This document shows positions 25,199 through 36,958 of a DNA stretch of 64,000 nucleotides, piece after piece. Source of the stretch: Bathymodiolus brooksi (taxonomy: Eukaryota > Mollusca > Bivalvia > Mytilida > Modiolidae); contig OY804579.1 of NCBI GenBank assembly GCA_963680875.1, positions 21,499,804 through 21,563,803 on the forward strand, read 5' to 3'. The position numbers and the translations under genes are program-made. The notes under the pieces are model-generated. The model saw only the letters and a program-made list of their open reading frames with translations, was not told the origin of the DNA and did not search any database. Within the stretch, counting starts at the first letter, position 1; each line of letters starts with the position of its first letter.

Positions 25199-25250
25199 TT
25201 AAGCATGATAGCCAGGGAGATGGGCCTTAGCATGATAGCCAGGGAGAGTG
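25199..25250. repeat. 29-bp tandem duplication
   Basis: TTAGCATGATAGCCAGGGAG occurs twice in tandem. Flanking sequence resembles 60825-60930 (TTTGGTAGCAAGAAA / TTGGTAGTAAGAAA and GACCTTAGTTTTAAT / GCCTTAGTTTCAAT), so it lies in a diverged dispersed repeat. Confidence 0.6.
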
Positions 25251-25254
25251 ACCT

Positions 25255-25475
25255 TAGTTTTAATGAATTACATCCTCGGTTATTTGGTGGGATTCGTGTT
25301 GCTCATCATTGTAGTTTTTAGTTTTTTTGTTTTTGTTTTTTGTTGCTTTTTTTTATTATTTTATTTTGTTGTCTTCGTTCGGTGTCTTATTCCCAATGTT
25401 GCGTGGGATTTGGGAGTGTTAATTCTGGAATGCCACTTCGGTTTTTTTTCTAACGTGTATTTAGGAACTGTAAAT
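25255..25475 (+). mobile_element. Retroelement 3'-end fragment, second subfamily
   Basis: GGTGGGATTCGTGTTGCTCA, a T-rich stretch, CCCAATGTTG, TTCTGGAATGCCACTTCGGT and CTAACGTGTATTTAGGAAC match the 6606-6780 type. Confidence 0.6.
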
Positions 25476-26610
25476 ATGAAAGAAATATCCATCTAACACC
25501 ATATCGGAGCCACAACACTTAAAACTGATCAGATGATACCCCCGGGGTCTCAACGTTATAGTCTACCAGTCTACGACGACCCAGTAAAAAGAAATTATCT
25601 TTATATATTTATATAATTAGAAAGTCTTGTAAGACGATATGACTGTTGTCGTTCCCGTCCTGTCTAGATGTTTGTTTTTTATATCCCCGTATGACAATAA
25701 GTTGGTCAGTCATTGGATAATGATTGATTATTTTTTCATGTTTGAAAAGTAAACGTTTTTTTGTTTTTAATGATGTTCCTCATCTATTCTTGCTCAAATG
25801 TGTAAAGTTCCATGGAAAAAAGATCAATAATAATGACACACTGACCCATATTTGTTTACTACCCTTTTTCCAAATGGCGTCCTATTACGTCACATAAGGC
25901 CGGTCGAAGGTCAATAAAGCACATGATTTTGTCATAGGCCAACCAAACTTAAAGAGTAAACCAGATTAAGAAAGTACAGTATTTTAGCTTTTTCAGTCTA
26001 ATTGTGTTGTCTGAAAAATTTCAAAAGATGTTTTTTTCAAATAGTTTGAAATTGAAGTATTACAAATTAATTATGTTATGCAAATATTAAACTTGCTTAT
26101 CCATATAATAAAGTATTTAATCCAGTGAATTTGTTGTTTTTGCTTTGGTCAATACAATCTATTAGACTGACTACATCCTGCCATATTTTTGCAAAACAAT
26201 TAATGACCGATTTCAATTTATTTTAATCACATGTATTATCACAGAGTGGTAACAATACAGTTTTGTTGATGCAATTTGTAATAATGACAGGTTTTTTTTT
26301 ACCCAGATAATCTCATTTTCCTGTCTGGTTTAATTTAATTCTCTGTTCAAGTTATGCTATAAACTTTGATTATTGCTGTTAAATTAATTCTTTTTCTATC
26401 TTCTCTGTGAATTTCATTTCATTACTCCAAGAAGTAAGGGGTATATTTGTTATTAAAGCAGCAGTGGAAATGCAAAATAATCTGCCATTTTGTGATTAAT
26501 GGAGAGCACTAGTACTTGTATGTATTTCCCCGGTAAAATCGGCCATTTTCTAGAAAATGGTGGAATCTGAATGATCAATCATCATATTTTCAAAGTATTT
26601 TAAAATACAA
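25476..26610. other. Unrecognised AT-rich DNA
   Basis: No supported feature. Confidence 0.4.
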
Positions 26611-26615
26611 TTTGC

Positions 26616-26810
26616 TTGGCCTACATTCCAGAAACGGTCATGAACTGTGATGACGATTATGTTAACAAACCGGAAAAATACAAATGCTTGGGGAATACCA
26701 TCGATGGAAACATATTTAACAAGCATAATGATCAGGAAAAAAAGACATTAGTAAAAAGGATCTTTTTTATTGACTGGGCAGATGTCACGACACGATATAT
26801 GCTATATTAA
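26616..26810 (+). pseudogene. Possible reverse transcriptase thumb fragment
   Basis: The translated segment contains KYKCLGNTIDGNIFNKHND followed by KKTLVKRIFF and a ...TTRYMLY end. This spacing resembles the 'Y-LG--ID--L-FN-H...KK...R-FF...' segment after the YADD region in CR1/L2-type LINE reverse transcriptases. There is no YADD upstream and the match is short, so it is either a small LINE relic or coincidence. Confidence 0.4.
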
Positions 26811-27639
26811 TGATTATGGTCGACAATCTCGTCATGCAACAGTGGAATGACCATAGAATCGTATCATGCATCTGACGATGATTTTGTTTTGTATCTTTAC
26901 ATCGCTGCAATACAAAAACTAACCCCGTTTCAATTATTTTCACTAAATTAAACAGAGATATTTTATTACAATTATTAATTTCTATTACTAGTAAAAATAG
27001 TGGAATAGTCTGTGAATATCAAATTCATCTTTATGGGGCTTAGGAACAGGTATAAATGAAAAGGCGTATAGGGACTTGTCCTTATCTTTCTTGCACTGTT
27101 CAAATAAAGTTTATATTTAGAGACAATGCATGCATAATCTCTTAATTCTACAATACCAATCAAGTTAATAATCAATGGCATACACGCTACACAGTGGGGG
27201 AACAAATGTATTGTGCAGGAATATGGGAACACGGTAATGCATGTAAGAAACGAACCTAAAAACAAATATTAAAGAATTCTATTTATGAAAGTACCGCCGA
27301 TAACATAATATAACATGGGAATTTCAAGTAATCTATCTGGGTTTTTTTCAAGCAATTTTGCACATTCGCAAACTGTGGTCGATATCGCGGTCCTCAACTG
27401 ACATTGTGTGGAAGTATTTGAAGGAGCAGCTCGGTGTCTACTTTCTTGATACATATGTTGTATAAAAAATAATGCTTTCTTACCAATAGTTGACAAGGTC
27501 TCGGTCATTTTCGTATGTCAGTATTCATGGGTATGACGTAGTTTTTCTACTCTGTGCTATTCCAAGCATTAATTATAAGGGTGTCTCTTCAAGAGATGCT
27601 CGCTTCCTTTAGCAGTAACAATGCTGCGTGTCACTAGTG
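26811..27639. other. Unrecognised DNA
   Basis: No supported gene. Minus frames of 96 and 79 codons (26975-27265, 27269-27508) show no recognisable motif. Confidence 0.35.
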
Positions 27640-27825
27640 TAGCAGACACTACTTACGATTCAATCACACCCGATTTTAAGTGTTTCCTGCGTTGCTCCGT
27701 TTTTAGTTTTCTGTGTAGTGTTTTATGAATCGGTGTTTGTCATTTGGTCTTTTTTCCTTTGTTCATTGTATTATCGATCTGTTCGATTACTCATTTGATA
27801 TCTTCCGATTTTCACACACTTGAGA
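27640..27825 (+). mobile_element. Retroelement 3'-end fragment
   Basis: GCCACTAGTG-like CACTAGTGTAGCAGAC, CCGTTTTTAGTTTTCTGTG, TAGTGTTTTATGAATC, CCTTTGTTCATTGTATTATC and TTTGATATCTTCC follow the 2633-2905 landmarks with moderate divergence. Confidence 0.6.
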
Positions 27826-29479
27826 AACATACCAATGCAAAGCAACTGTGATCTGATATTTGTTCTTCCTATCATCGTCTCAGTATACAATGCAGTTATT
27901 TTCATTCTTATACAGAACAAAAAATGTTACGAGTGTGCTATAATATTGTTCAATAATGACATAAACTTACATTCCACGAAATACAATCTATAATAATATT
28001 TACAACCTAAGCGTCTCAGCTAAGACATGACGTCAAATGTACAATGCTAGAGTCAAATGTAAACATTTGGCTTATCGGTCATTACCTTTAGATTTCAAAG
28101 ATGAATAAATCTCATTAGACCTAGTTCTTGGGGTCAGTAATGTCTTATATTCTGCTTTATTATATTTTATGTGAATTTGCATGGAAATCTTGCATTGTCA
28201 TTGGTTTAGAAGAAGGTGACATTTTAGTCTTTCGCCCTCTGGAGCGGGTGACAATTTGCTTGTCGTTCACCCTCGCGTTAGCTTCAACTGGTTCCCTCTG
28301 TAATTGACGAAACCAGATATGAAATCATTTGAGCGTTTGATAAAGTATGAAAACACGTTGTAATCTTAAATTTGCCATGAAATAGAATGTTGTTGAAAAT
28401 TACCTGTCGACATCAAATGGATTGGTATTTTTATTATCAATTTTTTAAATTATCACATGTAGCTAACAGTTTACAGAATCAAAATATTATTTAAGAAAAT
28501 TGAAAAGGTTAGCAGATTATTTTGCACAGACAAAATGACAGAAGGGAACATTGAATATAATAGAATAAATAACATATATTTGAGAGGGTGATAAATATAT
28601 TGTAGCCTTTTAAAATACATCGTCAACCTCGGTTCCGTCTAAGTTGACAATGTTTTCTCGGGGTAAAAATATCGCCCGCTCTAATATATGTTATTTATAT
28701 AATAATGCTTCTATTAGCATGTTAGATTTTAAGAATTTAACATGATTGGTTGTTGAAAGTATAAACCTTATTTATGACATGTAGTTTGGGATTTTTAAGA
28801 AAAACCTTTTACACAAATATTGCACAAATTTAAGTATATCATATTAATTTGTTTTAAGTTTGTCTTATTGAATTCCACTAAAGATCCACATAGTTATATA
28901 TCGACTTCTTTAACTTGTTTACGATATAAATCTTTATAGTAAAGGGTTACATTGGGATTTCTATTTTGTTGTTGTCTTTAGAAGAATACCATCTTGTAAA
29001 GTAATCGGTTGATAATTGGATTTCTCCGATCTCGGTCGTTAAAATTTCAGATTTTAACAAGCTCGCTTAAGCAAGACTTAGGCTTTAAAGTCAAATAAAT
29101 GAGATTTAACGATCTCGATTTAAAACATCCAACAATCAACTGCTAAAATTACAAGAACCTATATATCAAGATCAATACCTCCCAAATGTGTAAAACATAA
29201 AGCATACATATTAAGTAGGTAATGGAGTGTGTTTTCACTTTCATACTGCTTATAGCCAATGTTTTAACATAAAGGGATACATGTACAGGCGTCATTTGTG
29301 TATGAGAGTACCAGTAATGCATTGCTTTTATCACAAGTAGAGAAAAGGTGTTCCGTGAATGCTATCTAAACTGACACAGTCATATTAGATTCTTCGATAA
29401 CGAGTGTAAATATACTTTAAGGTGAATACATGATACGAACAGAAACTCTATACAAACGACACATTTTTACTTGAATAGG
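27826..29479. other. Unrecognised AT-rich DNA
   Basis: No supported gene or repeat. One TGACGTCA palindrome near 28027. Confidence 0.4.
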
Positions 29480-29590
29480 ATGGAGACTTAATTGTTCTGT
29501 TGAAATTCCGTTTATATTTGACTTTATCATTTTTGAAGACTTCCTGACAAATGATAACAGAATAAAGGTATTGAATAGAACATGACACCC
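29480..29590. repeat. Dispersed repeat, copy 1 of 2
   Basis: Aligns with 30570-30670: shared ATATTTGACT, CTGACA-ATGATAA-AGAAT and GATGGA--CTTAAT blocks, with a net 12-base difference. Minus-strand translations also align (YSVIICQEVF / YSIIICQQRF, and PSYSS in both). Confidence 0.55.
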
Positions 29591-29884
29591 TGTCTTTGTT
29601 GCGCTTTTTCATATATTCAACCAAAATGGCGTGTGTGTGAACAAAATTACAATTATATGGATGAATGAATCTGGACAAATAATGAAATAAATAAATGTCA
29701 ATGCTGGAATATTCAAGGCAATATACATTGCATTAGTTTTATTCTACGAGACATCGGGGTCATCAGAGAACACTATTGTTTTGCTATCTATGCAATCAGT
29801 AACTAACACCACTTAATCTTGTGATGTTGATCCCCAGATGTACCATATGCAACAATGTGGTCGTTTATATAAAGGAGCGTGTTA

Positions 29885-30107
29885 CTGACCGCCATAATAC
29901 AGCTGGTTTTCTCCAGACTGACCGCCATGATGCAACTGGATTTCTCCCGACTGATCGCCAAGATACAACTGGTGTTCATCGGACTGATCGCCATGATACA
30001 GCTGTTTTTGTCCGGACTGAACTTATTGATGCAACTGATTTTCTCCCGGTCCTGTCGCCATGATACAACTGACGTTCACCAGACTAACCGACATGGTACA
30101 ACTGAAA
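29885..30107. repeat. 33-bp minisatellite, about 7 copies
   Basis: CTGACCGCCATGATACAACT-type units begin at 29885, 29918, 29951, 29984, 30017, about 30050 and 30084. The plus frame gives an 11-residue repeat (TDRHDTTGFLQ). The last unit continues into CAACTGAAATATTTGTGAAA, which matches the SINE core that follows the same motif at 52060-52100, so the unit looks SINE-derived. Confidence 0.85.
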
Positions 30108-30372
30108 TATTTGTGAAATCCATAATATTCAATGTAATTATTGGTCAAAATATAGCTTTCTCCCCAATACTCATGTAGTAGAGCTTGCTTGGTATTAAAT
30201 CAAAAATAAACATCCATCTTCATGTTATTAGTTTCATCAATGATATATGATATTGTCTTGCAATATTAATACCAATTTCAGTAATTATTTTAATGTTTGG
30301 AGACACTAGTGTGAACAATCATCTGTAATGCAATACCGTACAAGGAAATAAGTATTGACATAGGTTCAGGGG

Positions 30373-30880
30373 TTCTGTCGTGATATATAATTTAGCGTAA
30401 TAGTCTAAACAATAATGATGGACAATATTACCAGCCACAACAATACAATATAGTAGAGTAGAAACAGTTAGAAATACACTATATACAACTTTTATTACCT
30501 TTTTGTCAAATATGGTGAATCATTATTTTCAGCAAATGTATAAAAATCAAAACTCTATCCAGCGATACCCTGTACTTGAGTACGATGGACCCTTAATTTT
30601 TCCTTTAATATTTGACTCTATTTTCTCAAATCTTTGCTGACATATGATAATAGAATATATGTTACTTAAATATGTGCACTTTAATTTCTTTAAATTTCTT
30701 GTCGTGAAATATAATTTAACATAATATGCTAAACAATAATGATTGACAGTATTATCAGTCATACAAATACAATATTATATAGTGGAAACAATTGTAAATA
30801 CACTATATGTAAAGTGTATCACATATTTTTTTTTATCAAATATTGTAGGTAATTATTTTCAAATATATACTTAAATTTAC
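30373..30880. repeat. Direct repeat pair of about 180 bp
   Basis: 30373-30555 and 30699-30880 align over most of their length (GTCGTGATATATAATTTA / GTCGTGAAATATAATTTA, CTAAACAATAATGAT, AATACACTATAT, ATTATTTTCA) at roughly three quarters identity by eye. The stretch between them (30570-30670) is the second copy of the repeat at 29480-29590. Confidence 0.6.
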
Positions 30881-31499
30881 TTTTTTATACAATATTATTC
30901 AACAATATTATTTCCTCAAATGTGCGCCGATATGTCTGCGCTTATGAAATATCCTTTACGACATGATATGTACATTTTCATAGAACACTATGGTGTTTCA
31001 CCTGCCAGAATGCACAGCCTTTGCTATTAATCTCGAATTGCGACGGGAAAAGAGAAAAATGAGCTGGGATGTGAACAAAAGGGCATCAAAATTATTGCAA
31101 GTGCCGTTGCAAGGGTTAACCTCTAATATTTAATATTTACAAGTTTTAGCTATAATTGTTTGATAATTTGTGCGAATATAGTACTCATTGAAGAAAAGAC
31201 AGAAAAGGCGACACTTTATTAATATTCAAGATTACTGTTAAAGCTTTAGGTATTTTGTTTTCAGGATTGGTCAAAGTATTAGAGCATGCTGAAATGTAGT
31301 ATGCCTGTTTAATACAAACGTAGATATCTAAATGTTTGAGGACGATTCGTTCATGGAAAAACTTTTATGAGGTATGATCAAATTGGAAAATCAAAAATGA
31401 TTAAACTCTTTCTGATTACGAAAGCCACAAGGTATGAACAAGACATCCATATTTTTTTATGTTTACACATGCAGAGGAAGATGAATCTTTGTTTGCTGA
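30881..31499. other. Unrecognised AT-rich DNA
   Basis: No supported feature. Confidence 0.4.
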
Positions 31500-31864
31500 A
31501 TAATTACATTAGTTAGGAACTGCCTACCCTTCCGGAACATTCGAATGCACCCCCGGTTTTTAGTGGAGTTCGTGTTGCTCGAAGTTTTGTGTCTAGTGTT
31601 TTGTAGAATGTTGTTTGTCCTTTTGTCATATTTCCTTTAGTGTAAACATATTTTATTAATCAATACATATGAATATAGTACACCAATTTAAATACAACAA
31701 TAGTAATGACTATGAATTAATTAAGAAGATCCGAAAACAAGTTATTAAACTTATATAAATCCGTATCCCATATTTCCTTTGGCCGTTGTGCTGTCTGTTC
31801 TTCTTCGATTTACATATTCTGATTACCCCTTTGGTATCTTCAAACTCTTCTTAGGAACTGTGAA
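31500..31864 (+). mobile_element. Retroelement 3' end interrupted by an insertion
   Basis: CTACCCTTCCGGAACATTCG, CACCCCCGGTTTTTAGTGGA and GTTCGTGTTGCTCG open the copy, and GGCCGTTGTGCTGTCTGT, TTCTTCGATTTACATATTC and TTGGTATCTTCAAACTCTTC close it. The body is split by the foreign segment at 31639-31768. Confidence 0.75.
31639..31768 (-). mobile_element. 130-bp insertion with 12-bp target-site duplication
   Basis: CATATTTCCTTT occurs on both sides (31627-31638 and 31769-31780), while uninterrupted family copies have a single such site. The inserted segment on the minus strand ends TTAATAAAATATG-TTTACACT, so it looks like the 3' end of a 5'-truncated retroposed sequence. Its family is unknown. 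Confidence 0.7.
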
Positions 31865-31990
31865 TTTTTGTAGTTTTATTGGCGTGTAAAAGCGTGAACC
31901 GCAGCACATTTTGTATGAAGTGCGCCAGCGCTTCATACAAAAAATGTGCCTCTGTCCACGCTTTTAGACGCCGATAAAACTACAAAAAAA
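31865..31990. repeat. Palindromic hairpin, about 58-bp arms
   Basis: Left arm TTTTTGTAGTTTTATTGGCG ... AAAGCGTG ... GCACATTTTGTATGAAG pairs with a right arm of the reverse order, with a very short loop around 31925. There are several mismatches. It starts exactly at the end of the retroelement 3' end. A foldback MITE is the simplest reading. Confidence 0.8.
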
Positions 31991-33424
31991 TGCATTTAAT
32001 TCTTATAATTACACTTAAATCACACCAAAATTTAATATAGTTGAATTTTTCGTTGTGAATTTTATTTGTGTTAGATTATTTGCTGTTGGAAATTACTACG
32101 CCATTGATTGTTTACATCTGACGTCGTCGTGGAGGCACGTGCACGTTCGGGTTTGAGTTTTATTGGGATGTAAAACATCTCTTTTATAATCATGTGACCA
32201 CTTAATAACCAATCATATTGTAATATTTCAATGAAAAACGAAAGTAATGTAATTATTATTAAATATATTTTATAAATCATGTCAATACTCAAACCTTGAC
32301 TACTGGCCTGGGTGGATGATATACTCAGGAACTAATAATCCACCAGCAGAGGTATCTACCCGTCCGTAGTAATAAAACAGTAGATATTTTACTTACTGAG
32401 CACTAAACATTTTTGGAATAGCTTACATCATATATACTCAAAGTGTAAAGATTACATTTTTTGAATACATATCCTCACTGTTGTTATGGTGAGGGAGTCT
32501 TTTCTTATTATTTGTTTATTATTTGTTTTGTGTCTTGCTGATTTCGTTGTGACATACGTGATACGATTCTGGGTTTATCACATGATTTCAATATTTTACA
32601 TTTTCTGATGTTCTCTGTCGTATATGCTTAGTTGTAGGTACAATAAATGTATGTAATTTTTGCGGGACATACAGTCGTGATGTTTCGCATTTAGAATATA
32701 GCACAATTATGGTATATTGTGTAATGAAAACAACTATGATTATTCCCTCAAAATTCTATGTAATACTAATAATATAGGTAATCTATGTGTTAATATTTCT
32801 TGTTAAGTCAAATTGGTATCTATTAGAATTGAAATTGGCAATATATCAACCATGTGTTGTTATGTTCTGAATCAATCGAACACCGAAATGTCTACTGATG
32901 GTTAAATACATTGTTTATAGGATTCGTAATGTCACAAATGGCAATGAAAACATCAACAAGCATTACTACTTGCTATGATTTAACTACTGTTCATATTAAA
33001 ATAACATAAAATATTTACAAATATAAATAAACAATACAGCAGATTGGTAATATCATGTGTTAGTTTGTAATGGAGACATTTGTTACAAAGTGAATTGTGT
33101 AGGTGTGCGAGGAAACACCTACATATTTCTAAGATAATTGAAGCGATGGATAATCGAATAAACAAAAATACAACACCTTCAGAAAAGTTCCAAAAATTAA
33201 TAGAAAACTAGTAAAAGTAGAAAAAGATGTCAAATCGATACTCCTATCACATATATACATGACTGCTCAACTTCAATTAAAGCAATAAACATTGGATATG
33301 AGCGTTGTTTCCTCAGTTGCCAAATGTTAAGAATAAAGAACACTGTATTTTCAAACTGAAGATATTCATGAATAGCATCTCAAATGTCTTACGAGAGGCA
33401 ATAACTTCTTACCCTCAGCGAGCG
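31991..33424. other. Unrecognised AT-rich DNA
   Basis: 32290-32440 resembles 60725-61090 in short blocks (CCACCAGCAGAGGTATCTAC / CCACCAGTAGAGGTATCGAC), suggesting a diverged dispersed repeat. No gene supported. Confidence 0.4.
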
Positions 33425-33670
33425 CCTGGGTTCATCCGCGGTTTTTAGTGAGGTCCGTGTTGCGCATCATTTCAGTTTTCTGTGTTGTGTTTGTCCTCGT
33501 CCCGTGTTTTGTGTCTCCAATATTGCCAGTGTCTCTTGATTGCGCCTTCTGTTTTTTTCTCAGAAAAATTTGAAGATGGTTACCAAAGGCCAAAAGAAAA
33601 AGGGCAAACAACGTTCTACAAAACATTACAGAGAAAACAAAAGATCGAGCAACACGAACCGATATAAATC
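33425..33670. mobile_element. Two retroelement 3' ends in opposite orientation
   Basis: Plus-strand second-subfamily copy at 33425-33560 (GGTTCATCCGCGGTTTTTAG, ATTGCCAGTGTCTCTTGATT) runs into a minus-strand copy at about 33565-33670 (GGCCAAAAGAAAAAGGGCAA, TCGAGCAACACGAACC). They meet tail to tail. Confidence 0.65.
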
Positions 33671-35386
33671 GAAAGCTTAAAATAGGAAAATTGAAATCAT
33701 CTCTATTGTCGTAAAGTTTATTTCTTATCCGGACCTCACTGTAAATTTCGAGGTGTAGGACAAGGTATATGTGATATCCTTTATTTCAAGCTCAATGGGA
33801 TATATGTGATCAACAAAATCACCAAGCTTAGAATTATTTAGTGAAAAGGCAAAATGTATATAGCAGAACGTAATATTTTAAAGGATCGGGCTAGCTTTTT
33901 GTTGTTGTTTTTCTTCAGAAGCCTTTGTATGAAGTCTGCCTCGTACGAATAAAGGAACAATTTAGTACCCTGTGGAATGCCGACAGTCTATTGAAAAACA
34001 CGTCCACCTAACGTTTATTTTCGTAATACACGACAACTAAGAAAAATAAAATGTAATTACAACATCAAATTTAATTCATACTTCACGCTTATAGTATAAT
34101 TTGATTCATTTAAACCACCCATAGCTTTGTGGGACGTGATGCATTACATATCGTCGTTCAGTTGACGTTACAACAGTGAATGTGTTGTCGCTTAATGTGT
34201 TCCGACGTTTTACATTGACTTTTCTTCGTGTTGTTTTTATAGCTCTATTGCTATATTCATCTAACTGACGTCAGTATCGGTTTACAGTGTTTTCAAAGTA
34301 ATTTTATAAAAAAAATATGATAAATTGCGCGCATGTTGAATGGTTTCCCTTGTGAATATTTAGATTGCTTTTCTTTCATGTTTCGTTCCATTGAAAATAT
34401 TTTCTTCTTAAATCTAAATAGGTATAATCAACTTTAGAAATGGAATTGATGTTTGCAAAATGTTAGGTCTTTTAAATTGTATTGTTTTTTTGTCTATGTG
34501 AATCATAGCTTTCTTGTGTATGACGCAAATTGGTAATATACCTGATTATTTGGAACTAAGAAATACCATCTTTTATTCCCGTTTAAGAATCCATAGACCA
34601 TTGTTTCTCTTTAATAATGTTCATTATGCACTGCATGTATAGACATTGCTAGATTTAATGGTACTAAAATTGAAATTATTTCTAAACGGTGAAAATAAGA
34701 CAATTTGCAATGCACTGGTTAATTGTTTCAAAGACATTTAGCTAAAAGATAATTTCGATGGATTTTAATCTGATTCACCACCCCATTTCTATGTGCGGAA
34801 ATAAATAATAAGTGGTTACAGTTTCGACATTCTGTCAGACTTTGACAATTGACCAAGAAGCTTTGGGTGGAGAACAGGCTCTGCAAACACAGAAACAAGG
34901 TTTCGGTATATAAAATTTATTGCGAACCAGAGGTGTTGAAACTGGTTGCAACGTCCTTTTATATACCACTTTTACGCCCGTTTCTGTATTCACAGATTTT
35001 TCGACGTCAGCATAAACTCCTGACCTGATAATCCATCCTGTTTCTTTGCTTAAAAGATGTAAGCATCCTATTGTTACATGATTTATCTCTAAAACATCTG
35101 GTGAACTTGAAGCTACCTCTGCCCTATTGACTTGCGAAAGGATGGGTTGATTTTAATAAAAGATTTTTGTAACAAAACATCCAAGATTTAAAATGTAGAA
35201 AAATATTGCCTCACAATTATCTCATTACTGCATTTTTCTCTTGTTGTAAAGCGTCTGTTTTGACATAAATATCAAAAGATATTTCTGTTTTATTGATAAA
35301 TTATGACATGTTTCCTTCGAACTCACCTAGGGATATTATCAGTATCAAAGGATTTTAAAAACGATGCTCAAAATTATCGTTCAGTG
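33671..35386. other. Unrecognised AT-rich DNA
   Basis: No supported gene. One TGACGTCA palindrome near 34264. Confidence 0.4.
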
Positions 35387-35411
35387 TGACGTCAAGCACA
35401 TTATGACGTCA
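35387..35411. promoter_or_regulatory. Pair of CRE-like TGACGTCA palindromes
   Basis: Two full 8-bp cAMP-response-element palindromes at 35387-35394 and 35404-35411, 17 bp apart. Binding by CREB/ATF proteins is known for this motif. Function here is pure inference, as no promoter or gene is evident nearby. Confidence 0.25.
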
Positions 35412-35639
35412 TATTTGCCATCCATCAGTGTTCTTTGGGGATAGCTAATTTACTTTGCAATGGAAACTAACTATTTATAGGTTTTTTTTACAGATAAATG
35501 ATTAAAATCGGATGTAAATTACATTTTTTTATTCCAAAGCCGACATGGATTCACGAGCTTATGTAGAAGTGAAAATTTGGGTTTAAGCTAAGTTTTTTAA
35601 AAATAAAATCAAATGGAATGCATAAACTATGAATAGTAT

Positions 35640-35960
35640 TAAAATTGTAGTCGTGTTACTCGATCTTTAGTTTTCTATGTAATGTTTGTAGATCGTTGTT
35701 TGTCCTTTTGTAATTCTGGCCATTGTGTTGTCTGTTCTTCTTCGATTTACGGATTCTGATTACCCCTTTTGTATTTTCAACTCTTCTTAGTTTTCCAGCT
35801 TCATGTATTCCCGTCATTGACTGTATTAAGACCAGTTTTATGCTGTCATCTTTAAAGTCTGTATGGCGAATATTAGAAAATTCGAACCTGGAATTGCGCA
35901 AATAGTTCTTCTTGATTTCGTTATTCATATTTTCGTGATTTCCCCTTTGCAAGTGTAGGT
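35640..35960 (+). mobile_element. Retroelement 3'-end fragment
   Basis: GTTACTCGATCTTTAGTTTT, GATCGTTGTTTGTCCTTTTG, GGCCATTGTGTTGTCTGTTC, TTCTTCGATTTACGGATTCT and GATTACCCCTTTTGTATTTT are near-consensus. The 98-codon minus frame across it (35656-35952) is incidental. Confidence 0.7.
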
Positions 35961-36929
35961 TAGAGTTTCGCTAAGCATTTAGCGTAGACTTATAGTTCTG
36001 TTGAGTTTCCTATGTAACAAGCGAAACGCTGCCTCCTTGGAGGCCATAATTTTTGTTTTCTTTCTTATGCGTTTTTTGCTAACGAATCCTGTTTTCTTCG
36101 TAATTGTAGTGTTGTCTTTTATTCCCAATTTTTAACTAGGCGTTCTGTTGTTAACATTGGTTTATGTAAACTTTATTAAACTCTATCAATTGCCGTACCA
36201 GAACATGGTAGCAAAACTATTAGGTGGCAGGTCAAAATGTTCGACAGGGGTAAAAGTCGAAACAAAATGAGTTGTTCATATTGAGATTTATGTCTGGAAA
36301 TGAAAGCGCTGCATAATTCAAATTGTTCTTTGTGCATGGTACTTTCTAAGTTCTTTGAGATTAATAAATCCATTGTTTTAATGTTTTTATCCCACAACGA
36401 TTTCCTCTAGATTCAATCGGAAAATTCGTTTTGAAAACTGCATGTTATTTGTCGCCATGCCATAGATATTTAAGTCAGAGCATAAGGTTCATGTTTACGG
36501 TTGATAAACAAATTGTCCCAATCAAGAATATGAAAAAAATACATTAAACCGTTTGTAGATCAATGTACTAAAACAATTCGATTATAGAGATAAAAACATA
36601 GCATTGCATTTTCATTTTCCGCCGTAGTATGCAACAAATAAAACACTATGTCTCAATTCTATATCTATATAGCAATAAAGCTGAAGTACAACACAATAAG
36701 CAAAACAAAATAATGAATAGTAGAAATAATATTTACTCCAGACAACAAAATAAATGTTTTTGAGTGTAAGCGAATGTGTACAGGCTTTAATCGTTTTACA
36801 GTTGGAAATCCAGTTATTAAGAGGGGATGGTTGGAACTCCGTTATCATGTTTAACACCACCAAATGTTTGTGCATAATATAATCCAGTCAGGACCTGGAT
36901 TTCCTGCGTCATATGTCGTGTCTTTTTGT
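35961..36929. other. Unrecognised AT-rich DNA
   Basis: No supported feature. Confidence 0.4.
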
Positions 36930-36958
36930 TGTGTGTGTGTGTGTGTATATATATATAC
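36930..36958. repeat. (GT)n(AT)n microsatellite, left edge of satellite
   Basis: A GT run followed by an AT run immediately precedes CATCTGAAAATTAAACC, the minus-strand SINE 3' end. It is therefore the tail of the outermost SINE. Confidence 0.8.

Noticed and set aside
35656..35952. 98-codon minus-strand frame as a gene
   Set aside because: It is the antisense of a dispersed retroelement 3' UTR.
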